Source: Xenorhabdus vietnamensis (GTDB lineage Bacteria > Pseudomonadota > Gammaproteobacteria > Enterobacterales > Enterobacteriaceae). Taken from it: 64,000 nt of DNA. The stretch's first letter is position 1, and every line of letters begins with the position of its first letter. The DNA lies in the NCBI RefSeq assembly GCF_002127535.1, contig NZ_MUBJ01000002.1, positions 282,781 to 346,780 of the forward strand. Direction: 5' to 3'. Below are positions 47,225 to 55,731 of the stretch, one piece after another. The notes below the pieces were generated by a model. The model had not been told where the DNA came from. It made no database searches and saw only the letters and a program-made list of their open reading frames with translations. Position numbers and translations under genes: made by a program.

Positions 47225-47657
47225 ATTCTCCTTTTAAGCCCAGAGCCGCCCGGATACACTGAGCCTGAGGATGTTGCCGCGCATATTCACGCAGGGTGCA
47301 AAGCCGCTCAGCATATCCGTCCAGCTTCATCAGGTCAGTCAGATAACTTAATACGCTCAGGGTCACCATCAGCCCAAAGGCATCGGCGGAGACTTCACCT
47401 TTAAAGTCCGTCGTACTCACATTGACCACCGCAGGCTCCAACCGGGCCGGCACGATATAGGCGATGTGGTCTGACACCTTGCGGTATTGCCATCGGTCAC
47501 ACCGGTCATCGTCACACAGCCCGGCAGCAGCTTTAATGAACGTGTGCTCCAGCAACATCAGTTCCAGTGAACCGGTGTGCGGAAAAATGTCAGCAAAAGG
47601 GGAGCGTTCAGCCGGAGACACAGTGTGCACCGTGGCTGGGGGGGTATGTTGTTGCAT
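47211..47657 (-). CDS. ArdB/KlcA-like antirestriction protein, copy 1
   Basis: A 148-residue paralogue of the next gene with the same blocks: FIKAAAGLCDDDRCDRWQYRKVSDHIAYIVPA, EVSADAFGLMVTLSVLSYL and LCTLREYARQHPQAQCIRAAL. It is the first coding region of a minus-strand unit, preceded by a pseudoknot-like leader (23 nt upstream) and the three-hairpin leader at 47781-47894. The low identity between the paralogues suggests separate specificities. Confidence 0.8.
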   Translation of the reverse strand: MQQHTPPATVHTVSPAERSPFADIFPHTGSLELMLLEHTFIKAAAGLCDDDRCDRWQYRKVSDHIAYIVPARLEPAVVNVSTTDFKGEVSADAFGLMVTLSVLSYLTDLMKLDGYAERLCTLREYARQHPQAQCIRAALGLKGECDAG

Positions 47658-47680
47658 AGTATTCTCCTGATAAAAACAAC

Positions 47681-47722
47681 GGAGAACACCTGACCCAATG
47701 GGAAATGTGTTCCCCGTTGGGT
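47681..47722 (-). promoter_or_regulatory. Pseudoknot-like leader 4 (upstream of the ArdB pair)
   Basis: ACCCAA pairs with TTGGGT (6 bp) and GGGGAACAC pairs with GTGTTCTCC (9 bp, one G-U), interleaved as in leaders 1-3. GTTTTTATC follows, then a start codon 23 nt downstream. Confidence 0.65.
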
Positions 47723-47780
47723 GACTGGCCGGTTGGCCATTATGGATGAGATTAAGCGACCTTCATCGTCATCAGACTGA

Positions 47781-47894
47781 CGATATCTGCTTCCAAAGGG
47801 GCGCAGATGTACCACACCGTGGTGTACTCCCTTGCAGGCTACAGGAGTGTTGCTGTCGCTGCCCGAAGGTGATCCTCACAAGCGACCGGATCAT
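47781..47894 (-). promoter_or_regulatory. Three-hairpin leader RNA, copy A
   Basis: A 114-bp segment repeated at 62144-62256. On the minus strand it can form three hairpins: an outer CGCT/AGCG stem, an ACTCC-TGTA / TGCA-GGAGT stem and an ATCTGC/GCAGAT stem. In copy B the first stem is CGCC/GGCG, a compensatory change. It sits about 125 nt upstream of the ArdB gene start, ahead of pseudoknot-like leader 4. Confidence 0.65.
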
Positions 47895-48045
47895 GGATAA
47901 GTCTGACTACGCTAATAAACGAAAATCATCAGGTCAATGGGTAATTCATTTCCCGGTACAAAAAATAATGTCAGGAGCACGACGAAATTTTTGGGCGTCA
48001 GAGAGAGCCTGTCAATACGCGGTGACCCATTCAGGCCGTTTGGTC

Positions 48046-48073
48046 TAACACGTTTATGCCCCAAAATGTGTTG
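48046..48073. repeat. 28-nt covarying hairpin repeat, copy 1
   Basis: Imperfect palindrome beginning TAACACGTTT with a TGCCCCA loop. It matches copies at 49591-49618 (22 of 28 positions) and 60480-60507. Differences between copies 1 and 2 within the stem are compensatory (positions 5/24 and 8/21). Confidence 0.6.
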
Positions 48074-48220
48074 CACACTACTCCTGTTAAAAAAGTTAAA
48101 CTGGATGGGGTCACCTAGAAAATCTAATGACTAATTAAAAGAGTTAATAAGAAAGACTCAACTAATTGGCTTTATGGTGCATAACCGAAACACAACGTAA
48201 GTTTGCACCATAGTAATGTG

Positions 48221-48385
48221 TTAAGTTAAGTCGGCTATTCGCTCAAAACTGCCCGAGATTCTTTGAGCGGGCAGCATCTGCACAGTGTACTGACCGTTCG
48301 CCACGGGAATACCTGCTGCGCCAGACCAGTAATGGGTTAAGTAATCAAAGGTGCATGTAAATATAGTGGAAAACCCAGACCTTAA
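48221..48385 (-). pseudogene. Possible C-terminal gene fragment
   Basis: A 54-codon minus-strand open stretch ending at 48221 reads TCTFDYLTHYWSGAAGIPVANGQYTVQMLPAQRISGSFERIADLT. The composition looks protein-like but no start codon or ribosome site precedes it. It could be the tail of a deleted gene upstream of the hairpin repeat. I cannot name the family. The rest of 47895-48414 holds nothing I recognise. Confidence 0.25.
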
Positions 48386-48414
48386 TTAGCATTTTGTGTA
48401 GTTGCCAGTTCCCT

Positions 48415-49326
48415 TTAATCTGAGCACTTTTTTAGGCTGATGCGCCAGTTATCACCAGACTGCACTTGGTATCTGGCAGCGAAGTTATCCATATTGAGTG
48501 CTACCGATACCTGTAGCAGGCTGTTGAGATACACCAAAGGTTGACCTTCAGGAACTTCACCAAAGCTGCTGACATATGGGGCTTTGCCTTCATACCGGAT
48601 CTTATCCCCTTCACTTATTTTAATGCAGACCTTATCCCCTTTGTGAATACCCACCTTACTGACCTGGCTGTCATTGATATTACTCCAGACGTTACCAAAC
48701 CGTACATCTAGAACTGGAATAGTACCCTTAAGAGTTCCATCCCTTTCAGCTACACCAGTCTGATAAGGGATCTTTACTACTTTATTTGGTAACAGCGGCC
48801 CCACCTGTTCATAGCTAATAATACCTGAAGCAAGTCGTGCCCCAGTATATGCGTATACATCACGTCCATGAAAAGTATATGATTTTTCAGAGCCAGGTAC
48901 ACGGTTGAACTTCTCGTCAATCTGACGTACAGATTCAATACCAAAGTGTTCAGCTACCAAGGTCAATGTTCCATTATCCGGTGAGACTATGTAATGACCA
49001 CTCTGTGTCTTGAGAACCACTGAGCGCCTGTCAGTGCCCACTCCCGGATCCACCACGCTTACAAAGACAGTCCCTTTGGGCCAGTATGGTAGAGTCTGGT
49101 AAAGGCGATATGAAGCTTCCCAAATATTATAAGGTGGAATTTCATGTGTTAGATCATAAATAGGCTGGCTAGGATTCACCTTGAAAGATATCCCTTTCAT
49201 AACCGATACTGCCCCATCTTTTAGGCCGAAATCTGTCTGAAACACCAGGGCTTCATTGGCAACAGTAACCGTACTTACAAGAGCGAGAGAAAGACTCGCA
49301 GCCTGGAGAGTAGTTCGAATATCCAT
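48415..49326 (-). CDS. Exported SAM hydrolase / SAM hydroxide adenosyltransferase (DUF62)
   Basis: Member of the DUF62 (SAM_adeno_trans, fluorinase-fold) family that splits S-adenosylmethionine into adenosine and methionine. The start MDIRTTLQAASLSLALVSTVTVANE has AAGGATTCAGTT upstream and provides a signal peptide, so the 303-residue product is exported. Motifs: FQTDFGLKDGAVSVMKG, VSVVDPGVGTDRR, VSPDNGTLT and TFHGRDVYA. The export signal is unusual, since SAM is cytoplasmic. It lies at the edge of the defence cargo between two 28-nt hairpin repeats. Confidence 0.85.
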   Translation of the reverse strand: MDIRTTLQAASLSLALVSTVTVANEALVFQTDFGLKDGAVSVMKGISFKVNPSQPIYDLTHEIPPYNIWEASYRLYQTLPYWPKGTVFVSVVDPGVGTDRRSVVLKTQSGHYIVSPDNGTLTLVAEHFGIESVRQIDEKFNRVPGSEKSYTFHGRDVYAYTGARLASGIISYEQVGPLLPNKVVKIPYQTGVAERDGTLKGTIPVLDVRFGNVWSNINDSQVSKVGIHKGDKVCIKISEGDKIRYEGKAPYVSSFGEVPEGQPLVYLNSLLQVSVALNMDNFAARYQVQSGDNWRISLKKCSD

Positions 49327-49714
49327 AACTGAATCCTTTTCATTTAATAACGGGAGACAAAATATACAGTTCATAGGGATTTTGGGAACAATGGAACAGT
49401 AAACACCTTTAAGCGTTCAATTTAAATAGCTAAAAATGATCTGTCAGTCGAAGTCAGAGATCTCACAATATATTTATTTCATTTTGGTACATTTGATGCC
49501 ATACGGGGCGTCCATCTCATCAGATTAGGTCTAGCTCAGATCATCAATAGTGTCAGATCGAGTCTTATTTGGTAATCACATTGGTACAACTAACTCGCTT
49601 TTGCCCCAAAGTGAGTTATGGCATAGTTAAATTGTATTTGTTGCAACGGTAAAAGTTTAGTGGGATGAAACCATATTGATACTGTTGGCTTAAGCCATTA
49701 AACGAACCAAATGG
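49327..49714. other. Gap upstream of the SAM hydrolase
   Basis: About 390 bp with no gene. It should hold the promoter of the SAM hydrolase gene and contains hairpin repeat copy 2 (49591-49618). This is the left edge of the Gabija-to-nuclease cargo. Confidence 0.45.
49591..49618. repeat. 28-nt covarying hairpin repeat, copy 2
   Basis: An 11-bp stem with one G-U pair (TAACTCGCTTT / AAAGTGAGTTA) around a TGCCCC loop. It is 23/28 identical to copy 3 at 60480-60507 in the same orientation, so the two directly flank the 10.9-kb defence cargo. Confidence 0.65.
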
Positions 49715-51490
49715 TTACTTAATTCTATTGTACAAATCTAGTATCCATGGGGAGTAAAAGTCCTTTTGGAATACAAAAGACAAATATAATCTTGGGCGTG
49801 TTACTCCCACGTAAAATAGCCTGCGAGCTTCTCTAAGACTCTTTTCATTTTGCAAGTCCCGCTGGCTGGGTAGCTCATTTTGATTGACACCAAACATAAT
49901 TACAGCATCAAACTCGCGCCCCTTAGCACTATGCAAAGTACTTAGGGTTATTCGACCTGAATCTTCTATACGACCAGCAAAAATATTGAGCGGCATATCT
50001 TGGTCATTTTTAGGATCTGTTCGCTCAAGCAGCCTTAAGCAAAGATCCCACTCTTGGTGGACATTACGGCATACCAATTTCCATGGCTCGATCAACTCAA
50101 TCCAAAAGCGGTGTAGCCATGAGTGAGTGAATTCGTTCATACCAATACCGCTGTGAAGAAAATTCATTAACTGCTGCGAGAGCAAGCTCTTTTCAGTATC
50201 CGTCACACTACCGCCATAAACTAGTGAACAAGCTTCTCTATGCAATCGCTGAAATGTAGGGGAAGCTTCAATCCATCCTCCAGTTGTCCAATTTGCACAA
50301 GCCTCTATAAAGCGAGCTAACTTTGAACTCCTAGTTATCAGTGCATTACCATCTGTTCGCAAATATGGTGTTGCAGTAAAATCAAGTGCTCCCGCAACCT
50401 TATCTCCAAGCCAAGCTGCTCTATAAAGAATCGCTATTTGCTCAGATTTTATTCCTTTGGAAAGTAAATGGGGTAATAACGTTTGAGCGATATAGGTTGC
50501 TTGGCCACCTATATTGCTTTGAACGGAGCAAAAGCTTATTTCACCTTCGGCTGATCCATCCAGTCCGCGGTAATCTCGTTCTTCGCCAAGTGCACCAATA
50601 GATCCTCGAATGATTTTACTTCCAGAACGATAATTAAAGCGAAGCCTTACAGTGGACACATCTGGTCTGAAAGTAAGTTCTTGTAAAAGCTCTGGATTTG
50701 CACCAGTAAAGCCATAAATAGACTGATCTGCATCTCCTACAGCAAATAGACGAATACCTCCTTCAAAACAAAGCAGCATTACCAGCTCATGAAGAGCGTG
50801 ACCTAGGTCTTGGTATTCATCAACTAGTAATATAGGAAAGCGAGATAGCAAAGCTCGCCTTATCCAAAGATGATCCTTAACCATTCGATAGGCAATTAGG
50901 GGCATATCATCGAAATCGATGAGTCCTTTGTGGTGTAACTCTGCCTCGTAGGCCTCGATGAAGTGGGATAATTCTTCATTACGCCCTCGCCAATTTGGAA
51001 GATTTCTATCTATGTCTTGCCGACGCTTTTGCTCAGCCATTCTCCAGCGCTGGTGAGGGTCTCCTCCGTCATTGAACACTTTGCTGTAAGCAAGCACGAC
51101 CGCGGTGCGGCACTCTACTTTTGTTGCTATGCGGTAGTCCGTCGGCAAAAGTCCAGGAATGCAGCGGGCATATGGCGAGATAATTTGAGTTAGAGCAAAG
51201 CTATGGACAGTGCCGATGAAAACACGTTCGTTGGTGGTGATACCAAGCTTAACCAAACGGGACTCTAGCTCGAGGGAGCATTCATTATTATAAGTGATAC
51301 ATGCTACACCACGAGGTTCCTTAACTTCATCCGATAAGAGTCTTGCCATAGTTATAGTTAGGGTTTTAGTTTTTCCACTCCCAGGTCCGGCAAGAACAAT
51401 ACAGTGACCGCTTGCATAGACAGCTTGCTGTTGTTCAGGGTTATTATTTAGCTCTTCTAAAGCTAACTCAAGAACTCTAGGCTTAGACAT
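49715..51490 (-). CDS. gajB: UvrD-like helicase of a Gabija-type system (GajB-like)
   Basis: Superfamily 1A helicase of 591 residues. Motif I is AGPGSGKTKTLT, motif II VDEYQDLGH, motif III GDADQSIYGFTGANP, motif IV RLRFNYRS, motif V TLHSAKGREFD and motif VI LFYVGVTRPR. Its start lies 8 bp inside the upstream OLD-TOPRIM gene, so the two are coupled. An OLD class 2 nuclease paired with a UvrD helicase defines Gabija antiphage systems. It is longer than the roughly 500-residue GajB I recall from Bacillus. The gene symbol is by family analogy. Confidence 0.82.
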   Translation of the reverse strand: MSKPRVLELALEELNNNPEQQQAVYASGHCIVLAGPGSGKTKTLTITMARLLSDEVKEPRGVACITYNNECSLELESRLVKLGITTNERVFIGTVHSFALTQIISPYARCIPGLLPTDYRIATKVECRTAVVLAYSKVFNDGGDPHQRWRMAEQKRRQDIDRNLPNWRGRNEELSHFIEAYEAELHHKGLIDFDDMPLIAYRMVKDHLWIRRALLSRFPILLVDEYQDLGHALHELVMLLCFEGGIRLFAVGDADQSIYGFTGANPELLQELTFRPDVSTVRLRFNYRSGSKIIRGSIGALGEERDYRGLDGSAEGEISFCSVQSNIGGQATYIAQTLLPHLLSKGIKSEQIAILYRAAWLGDKVAGALDFTATPYLRTDGNALITRSSKLARFIEACANWTTGGWIEASPTFQRLHREACSLVYGGSVTDTEKSLLSQQLMNFLHSGIGMNEFTHSWLHRFWIELIEPWKLVCRNVHQEWDLCLRLLERTDPKNDQDMPLNIFAGRIEDSGRITLSTLHSAKGREFDAVIMFGVNQNELPSQRDLQNEKSLREARRLFYVGVTRPRLYLSFVFQKDFYSPWILDLYNRIK

Positions 51491-53264
51491 AAGAAACCAT
51501 AAAGTTGATTGCAGAAGTAATGTATTGTGGAGGCATCAACCCATGAACCTTTCTAGTGAGCTTACCACTTAATCGTCCTTTCCCTATATCAGATACCATT
51601 GAAAGAAGATGACAGGGATCTATGTACTGACTAGTTCTCCATGAGTTGATTCTTTTGGTTCGTGTGGAACCAAATCCTTGCTCATTCAATATATCCAAAA
51701 GAGCACCTTGAAGGCTTGGGGTATTTGCTACAGCTACCTCAAAGGTTTGATCGTTCAGAAAAATTCCTGCAGATGACCATTGAGTGTAGAACGTATCAAA
51801 ATCGACAGTTGAGCTATATATTTTTTTTTGTTCATCGGTTAATGGTATTTTTCCTGAAACTTGGCAGTAAGCATCCCAAATACCTAATGTGCGCTCAACA
51901 CCTAGAGGCTGCCTAGTTCCATCAAGTGGATCCCAGTCGGTTATTACCGAAAAGGGTAAACCTAAACCAGCTGCCAATTTTACATAAGGCTTGAAATTGA
52001 CGCCTGCTACATTGCAAACCGTAATCCCTAGTTGATCCAAATTATGTCCGAGAGCCTCTGCGAATACAGGCAGCAGATTTTCTTCTGCATCCCCCTCCAC
52101 AAAAATAACACCTCGTGCGAACAACAATTCTGAGCGGGTTGCTGTTAAGTAACGCTCTATATCTTCCAATTCGTCAGGTGATACCGGAAGCTGTGCAAGC
52201 GAGAATGCTTTAGTTGACTCACCTTGACGTCGTAAGTTAATTATTGACCTCACTGGTGCAACGGCTGCAAGTGTAGGTGAATGGCTTGTAACTAATAGAG
52301 ACTGCTCTGAGTCAAGGTCATTAAAGAGCTTATTAAAAACTGAACGCTGAAGTTGTGGATGAAGATGTGCCTCTGGCTCCTCGATGCACAACACCGAGTA
52401 GTTACGCTCATTTTTCTGACGTAGCCAACTAAACTCGGCCAACTTAAGCGCCAACAGTGCAACATTAGCTGAACCGAGACTAGCTTCGGCTATACCGCGC
52501 TTTCCCCCATCAATAAAAAGAGAAAGAGCACGAAATAGACGCATTGGGTCTGAAGGAGAAAAACGAAGGCGGGCATCAATGTCTTGGGTGGTTCCTGAAA
52601 GCTCGGAAATTCTATGTCTCAGTGAGTCTTCAAGTTTCCTGACTGAGTCAAATGATTCTACCTTAGAGTTTGCCGACTCAAGGTCGCTGGCGACACCATC
52701 TAGGTCAGCGCGATCAACCGACGCAATGGCATCTTCAAGCAATGGCCGAAGAGGAGAGTTACGCCAAGATGCAAGTTGTCCTTCTGCATCTCGCAGAGCA
52801 TGTAACATGTCTAAAGATATTCGGCGACGCACTCTACTTGGGATTGAACGCGTCTCATCACCTCCCCCGAAAACTACAAATTCATAGTCCTCACTTGAGG
52901 TTATAGGTTTTGTTAGATCAGTTTTCTTTCTAAACACATAACTTAGTCGCGCCACTGTCGGAGCGTCTGCTCTACGAAAATCTGTCAACAATGCTGCTAG
53001 TGACACATCACTGTCAAAGTCTGCGAAATCAAGGTGTACTTCTATTTGTGGAGAAGTTGATAGATCGCAGCCATCCCACAAGTCCGACAGCTTTAAGTGC
53101 CGCTCAGTGTCAGGTAAAGAAGAATCGAGTACTAATTTAATCGCGTGTAGCAAGTTGCTTTTTCCTACTCGATTTTCCCCAAGTAGAACTATGTTTTTTA
53201 CCAGCGGAATATCGATATACTCAAAGTTACGGAAGTTTCGAATAATTAGGTTTGATAAGTACAC
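51483..53264 (-). CDS. gajA: OLD-family ATPase-TOPRIM nuclease (GajA-like)
   Basis: A 593-residue OLD class 2 endonuclease, the DNA-cleaving partner in Gabija defence. An N-terminal ABC ATPase shows Walker A GENRVGKSNLL, Walker B LCIEEPEAHLHPQLQ and the H-loop VTSHSPTLAAV. The C-terminal TOPRIM domain has FVEGDAEENLLPVFAEALG and the acidic SVITDWDPLDG. Translation starts at GTG 53264, with AAGGGAG 6 bp upstream. It overlaps the helicase gene by 8 bp. GajA is known to be inhibited by nucleotides and released when phage depletes them; I infer the same here. Confidence 0.85.
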   Translation of the reverse strand: MYLSNLIIRNFRNFEYIDIPLVKNIVLLGENRVGKSNLLHAIKLVLDSSLPDTERHLKLSDLWDGCDLSTSPQIEVHLDFADFDSDVSLAALLTDFRRADAPTVARLSYVFRKKTDLTKPITSSEDYEFVVFGGGDETRSIPSRVRRRISLDMLHALRDAEGQLASWRNSPLRPLLEDAIASVDRADLDGVASDLESANSKVESFDSVRKLEDSLRHRISELSGTTQDIDARLRFSPSDPMRLFRALSLFIDGGKRGIAEASLGSANVALLALKLAEFSWLRQKNERNYSVLCIEEPEAHLHPQLQRSVFNKLFNDLDSEQSLLVTSHSPTLAAVAPVRSIINLRRQGESTKAFSLAQLPVSPDELEDIERYLTATRSELLFARGVIFVEGDAEENLLPVFAEALGHNLDQLGITVCNVAGVNFKPYVKLAAGLGLPFSVITDWDPLDGTRQPLGVERTLGIWDAYCQVSGKIPLTDEQKKIYSSTVDFDTFYTQWSSAGIFLNDQTFEVAVANTPSLQGALLDILNEQGFGSTRTKRINSWRTSQYIDPCHLLSMVSDIGKGRLSGKLTRKVHGLMPPQYITSAINFMVSYV

Positions 53265-53921
53265 ACCTTACTCCCTTATAAGAAATTGCGTTCCAATGCT
53301 AAAGTCCGCATAAACTCGCAATAGGTTAATAACGGTAATTTTACATTTAAATTAATAGACTAGAATTTGAGTTGAAGCACATTAATGCCAAATAATACTG
53401 AAAACATAACCTACTGGGCATCCTTCAATGATAAAGCTAACTATCCGGCAAGGATTTATTGTCCACTTCCCCATATGTATCCAGTGTAGTAGTTCATTGA
53501 ATGTGATCACCAACTTAGAGGAAGTTTTTATCCTTGGTATTTATTCTAATTCGATACAAGCCGAATTTAGCAAGTGATCTGAAAAGTTTTTGTCCATGAT
53601 TCATCCTTGATGAACGCAAAAAATTCACGCAACTTGATGATTTTCAATTTTTTTATTAAAAGCGAGAAAGGTAGGTAGAAGGCTGAGCAATAGAAAAGAA
53701 TACAGAACAACCAGAGTGTACAGGTTGTATGTGAGGATTGTGAGCGTCACCAAGGTCCAAAATAGCAAATAAAGTAGCCTCAAGGGATAGATTCTAAGGG
53801 CCAGAAATGTTAGGGACACATCTGTACGAAATTTCAGCAAAAAAGCAATAGTATTTCTATAAATCCGTTTAGAAATCTATACAATGAAATTTATCATTAA
53901 TAAACTTAGGAACAAAACACT
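53265..53921. other. Gap between Gabija-like pair and Mrr-like gene
   Basis: About 650 bp. It carries the gajA promoter, a 34-codon plus-strand open stretch at 53385-53489 (MPNNTENITYWASFNDKANY...) that looks like a gene fragment, and a possible small hydrophobic minus-strand ORF at 53625-53840. Nothing here is well supported. Confidence 0.35.
53625..53840 (-). CDS. Possible small membrane protein
   Basis: A 71-codon minus-strand ORF with a TTG start and two hydrophobic segments (LRLLYLLFWTLVTLTILTYNLY and LVVLYSFLLLSLLPTFLAF), ending in a charged tail. No good ribosome site. In AT-rich DNA such hydrophobic ORFs arise by chance, but small membrane proteins also occur as effectors beside nuclease genes. 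Unnamed. Confidence 0.25.
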   Translation of the reverse strand: MLKFRTDVSLTFLALRIYPLRLLYLLFWTLVTLTILTYNLYTLVVLYSFLLLSLLPTFLAFNKKIENHQVA

Positions 53922-54692
53922 TTGAAAAGCATAATAAAAACCCCAAAAAGCTTAGAGAGTTATGTGCAATTTGTTTATTCATCTTTATTAAATTTAAAAG
54001 ATCAGGGTGTCATTGTAAGCTCAAATACTATCATTAAAGGGAGGTCAAATGCGAAGCATGAAATTGATGTATATTATCAATTTGAAAATTCTGGTGTTAT
54101 CCACAAGGTTGCTTTTGAATGTAAATTCAAAGGTCGGAAGGTAGAAAAATCTGAAGTAATAGATTTCCATGGTAAACTTCAGGATATTGGCAATATTCAG
54201 GGTATTTTTGTTAGCAAGGAAGGTTATCAGTCTGGCGCAATCGAATATGCAAGTCATTATAATATAAAATTATTAACAATTGATGATTTACCTTCTTTGA
54301 ATGTAATAGTAGCAAATCGATTAAAGTCAGTTGCCTTACCAGATGAAAGTTATGTTGGAGAACCATTTTGGGCTTTGATGGGCTATAGCGATGGGAAATT
54401 GCAAGGTGACTATTGGTCGATAAGAGAAGGATTTAAAAATACTATAATTCCATTATTTATATCAAAAAATGACGCAATGAGCTTTCTACAAAGCATTAGA
54501 GACAAGGAAAAATTTGTAGTGCGTGGACTGCCTCAGCATTCTTTAAACTTTTTTCTAAAAAGCACAATTATAGCTAAGGGATGTGTAAAAATATCAGTTA
54601 TGCTTTTCGGAATGGATAATGAAGGGAAATGGCCCGGCACAATTCTGACACCTGAAGAAGTGGGAGCAAGATTTTTGAATAGCGGTTATTGA
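53922..54692 (+). CDS. Mrr-like PD-(D/E)xK nuclease-fold protein
   Basis: A 256-residue protein whose N-terminal domain has a restriction-endonuclease-like core: HEIDVYY (D49) followed by VAFECKF (E66-x-K68), the D...ExK signature of Mrr/DUF-type nucleases. A conserved VSKEGYQSGAIEYASHYNIKLLTIDD helix-strand follows. The C-terminal part (about 145-256) is unrecognised and could sense a trigger. Start is TTG with AGG 12 bp upstream. It stands alone between the Gabija-type pair and an integrase relic, followed by a hairpin. A role in defence is inferred from position. Confidence 0.7.
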   Translation: MKSIIKTPKSLESYVQFVYSSLLNLKDQGVIVSSNTIIKGRSNAKHEIDVYYQFENSGVIHKVAFECKFKGRKVEKSEVIDFHGKLQDIGNIQGIFVSKEGYQSGAIEYASHYNIKLLTIDDLPSLNVIVANRLKSVALPDESYVGEPFWALMGYSDGKLQGDYWSIREGFKNTIIPLFISKNDAMSFLQSIRDKEKFVVRGLPQHSLNFFLKSTIIAKGCVKISVMLFGMDNEGKWPGTILTPEEVGARFLNSGY

Positions 54693-54729
54693 TCAGCCAA
54701 AAATGCATTAGAGGTTTGAAAAAAAGAGA

Positions 54730-54773
54730 AACGATTACATACGAGACCTTGTTTAGTATTTTGTGTAATCGTT
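54730..54773 (+). terminator. Hairpin after the Mrr-like gene
   Basis: Perfect 10-bp inverted repeat AACGATTACA / TGTAATCGTT with a 24-nt loop, 38 bp after the stop codon, followed by ATTTCATATT. A terminator or a protein-binding dyad. Confidence 0.45.
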
Positions 54774-54893
54774 ATTTCATATTAAACGGTCACCGAATTA
54801 AATCATAAATCGACTCATCATATGACATCAATCCTGTCGTGTATTCCGATCTTCTGTATACATACTCGCGGCCTCGGCTTCTAATATAACCTG

Positions 54894-55388
54894 ATGCAAC
54901 TGACTTTACTCAATTTGGCAATCGATAGCAAACTCCTAGCGAGTGATTTGCTACCTCTTAAAGTTTGCAATGTTTCGTCACAAGGTATGGTATTTGATAG
55001 GGTTAAACATGTTCAGCGGAAAACTGATATTGAAGTCCAATTTGAGATTACCTCTAAGACTCAGAATAGCTTAATTAAGTGGATACTTTCTGCTTCTTTG
55101 ACTGCTGGCAATTATCTTTTTCCAAGTTTAAGACGTAAGCAGCAACCAATTAGCTACTCATACTATAGGTATCTCGTTAGAACGTGGGCATCAAATCTTG
55201 GATTGGATCCAAGTTTCTATGGCACTCACTCGATGAGGAGAACAAAAGCAACGCTTGTATACGCTCAAACTAAGAATATTCGTGCAGTTCAACTATTACT
55301 GGGACACACAAAGGTAGATAACACGATCCGTTATCTTGGTGTTGAATTGGAGGATGCCCTCCGACTTTCAGAAGGAATAGATTGTTAA
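54894..55388 (+). pseudogene. Tyrosine recombinase, N-terminally truncated
   Basis: C-terminal catalytic region of a phage-type integrase: LTLLNLAIDSKLLASDLLPLKV, FEITSKTQNSLIKWI, HSMRRTKATLVY (HxxR) and LLGHTKVDNTIRYLGVE with the nucleophile tyrosine. The N-terminal arm- and core-binding domains are missing. At the place where relatives read SKLRGCDL, the catalytic Arg I is replaced by leucine (SKLLASDL), so it is inactive. A hairpin (55394-55418, GTGGCCC / GGGCCAC) follows. It marks an older insertion inside the cargo. Confidence 0.75.
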
Positions 55389-55731
55389 GTCATGTGGCCC
55401 TGAATTATAGGGGGCCACTGTCCCAAAGCCATTTGGCATTAGCGGACACCCATCGGTCCACCCTGTTTCATTACCATACTCATGCTAATGATAAGCTATA
55501 ACTTTATTAACTCTTATGTAGTAAATCCTCCTACATAGGATGTTGTCCCAATCACAAAATTGATTTAGCCTAAAAATAAAATTAAAACAGTATGTTATCA
55601 TGTTTTAATTTTTGGAGGATTCGTTATTAAAGGAAAAAGTAGGAGGGTTTATTTATCCTCCCCAATTTGGGATCTAATAAGTTGTTAGAATTATTAGTCA
55701 ACATTTTGAAAATTCAAGGAATTTTAGATTA
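55389..55731. other. Gap upstream of the ABC-3C operon
   Basis: About 340 bp with a GTGGCCC/GGGCCAC hairpin behind the integrase relic and a GGAGG / CCTCC dyad around 55642-55660, roughly 70 bp before the HNH gene. The latter could be an operator. The promoter of the three-gene operon should lie here. Confidence 0.45.

Noticed and set aside
47746..48048. 100-codon plus-strand ORF
   Set aside because: It covers leader copy A, whose conservation follows RNA pairing rather than codons; the other copy has no matching frame.
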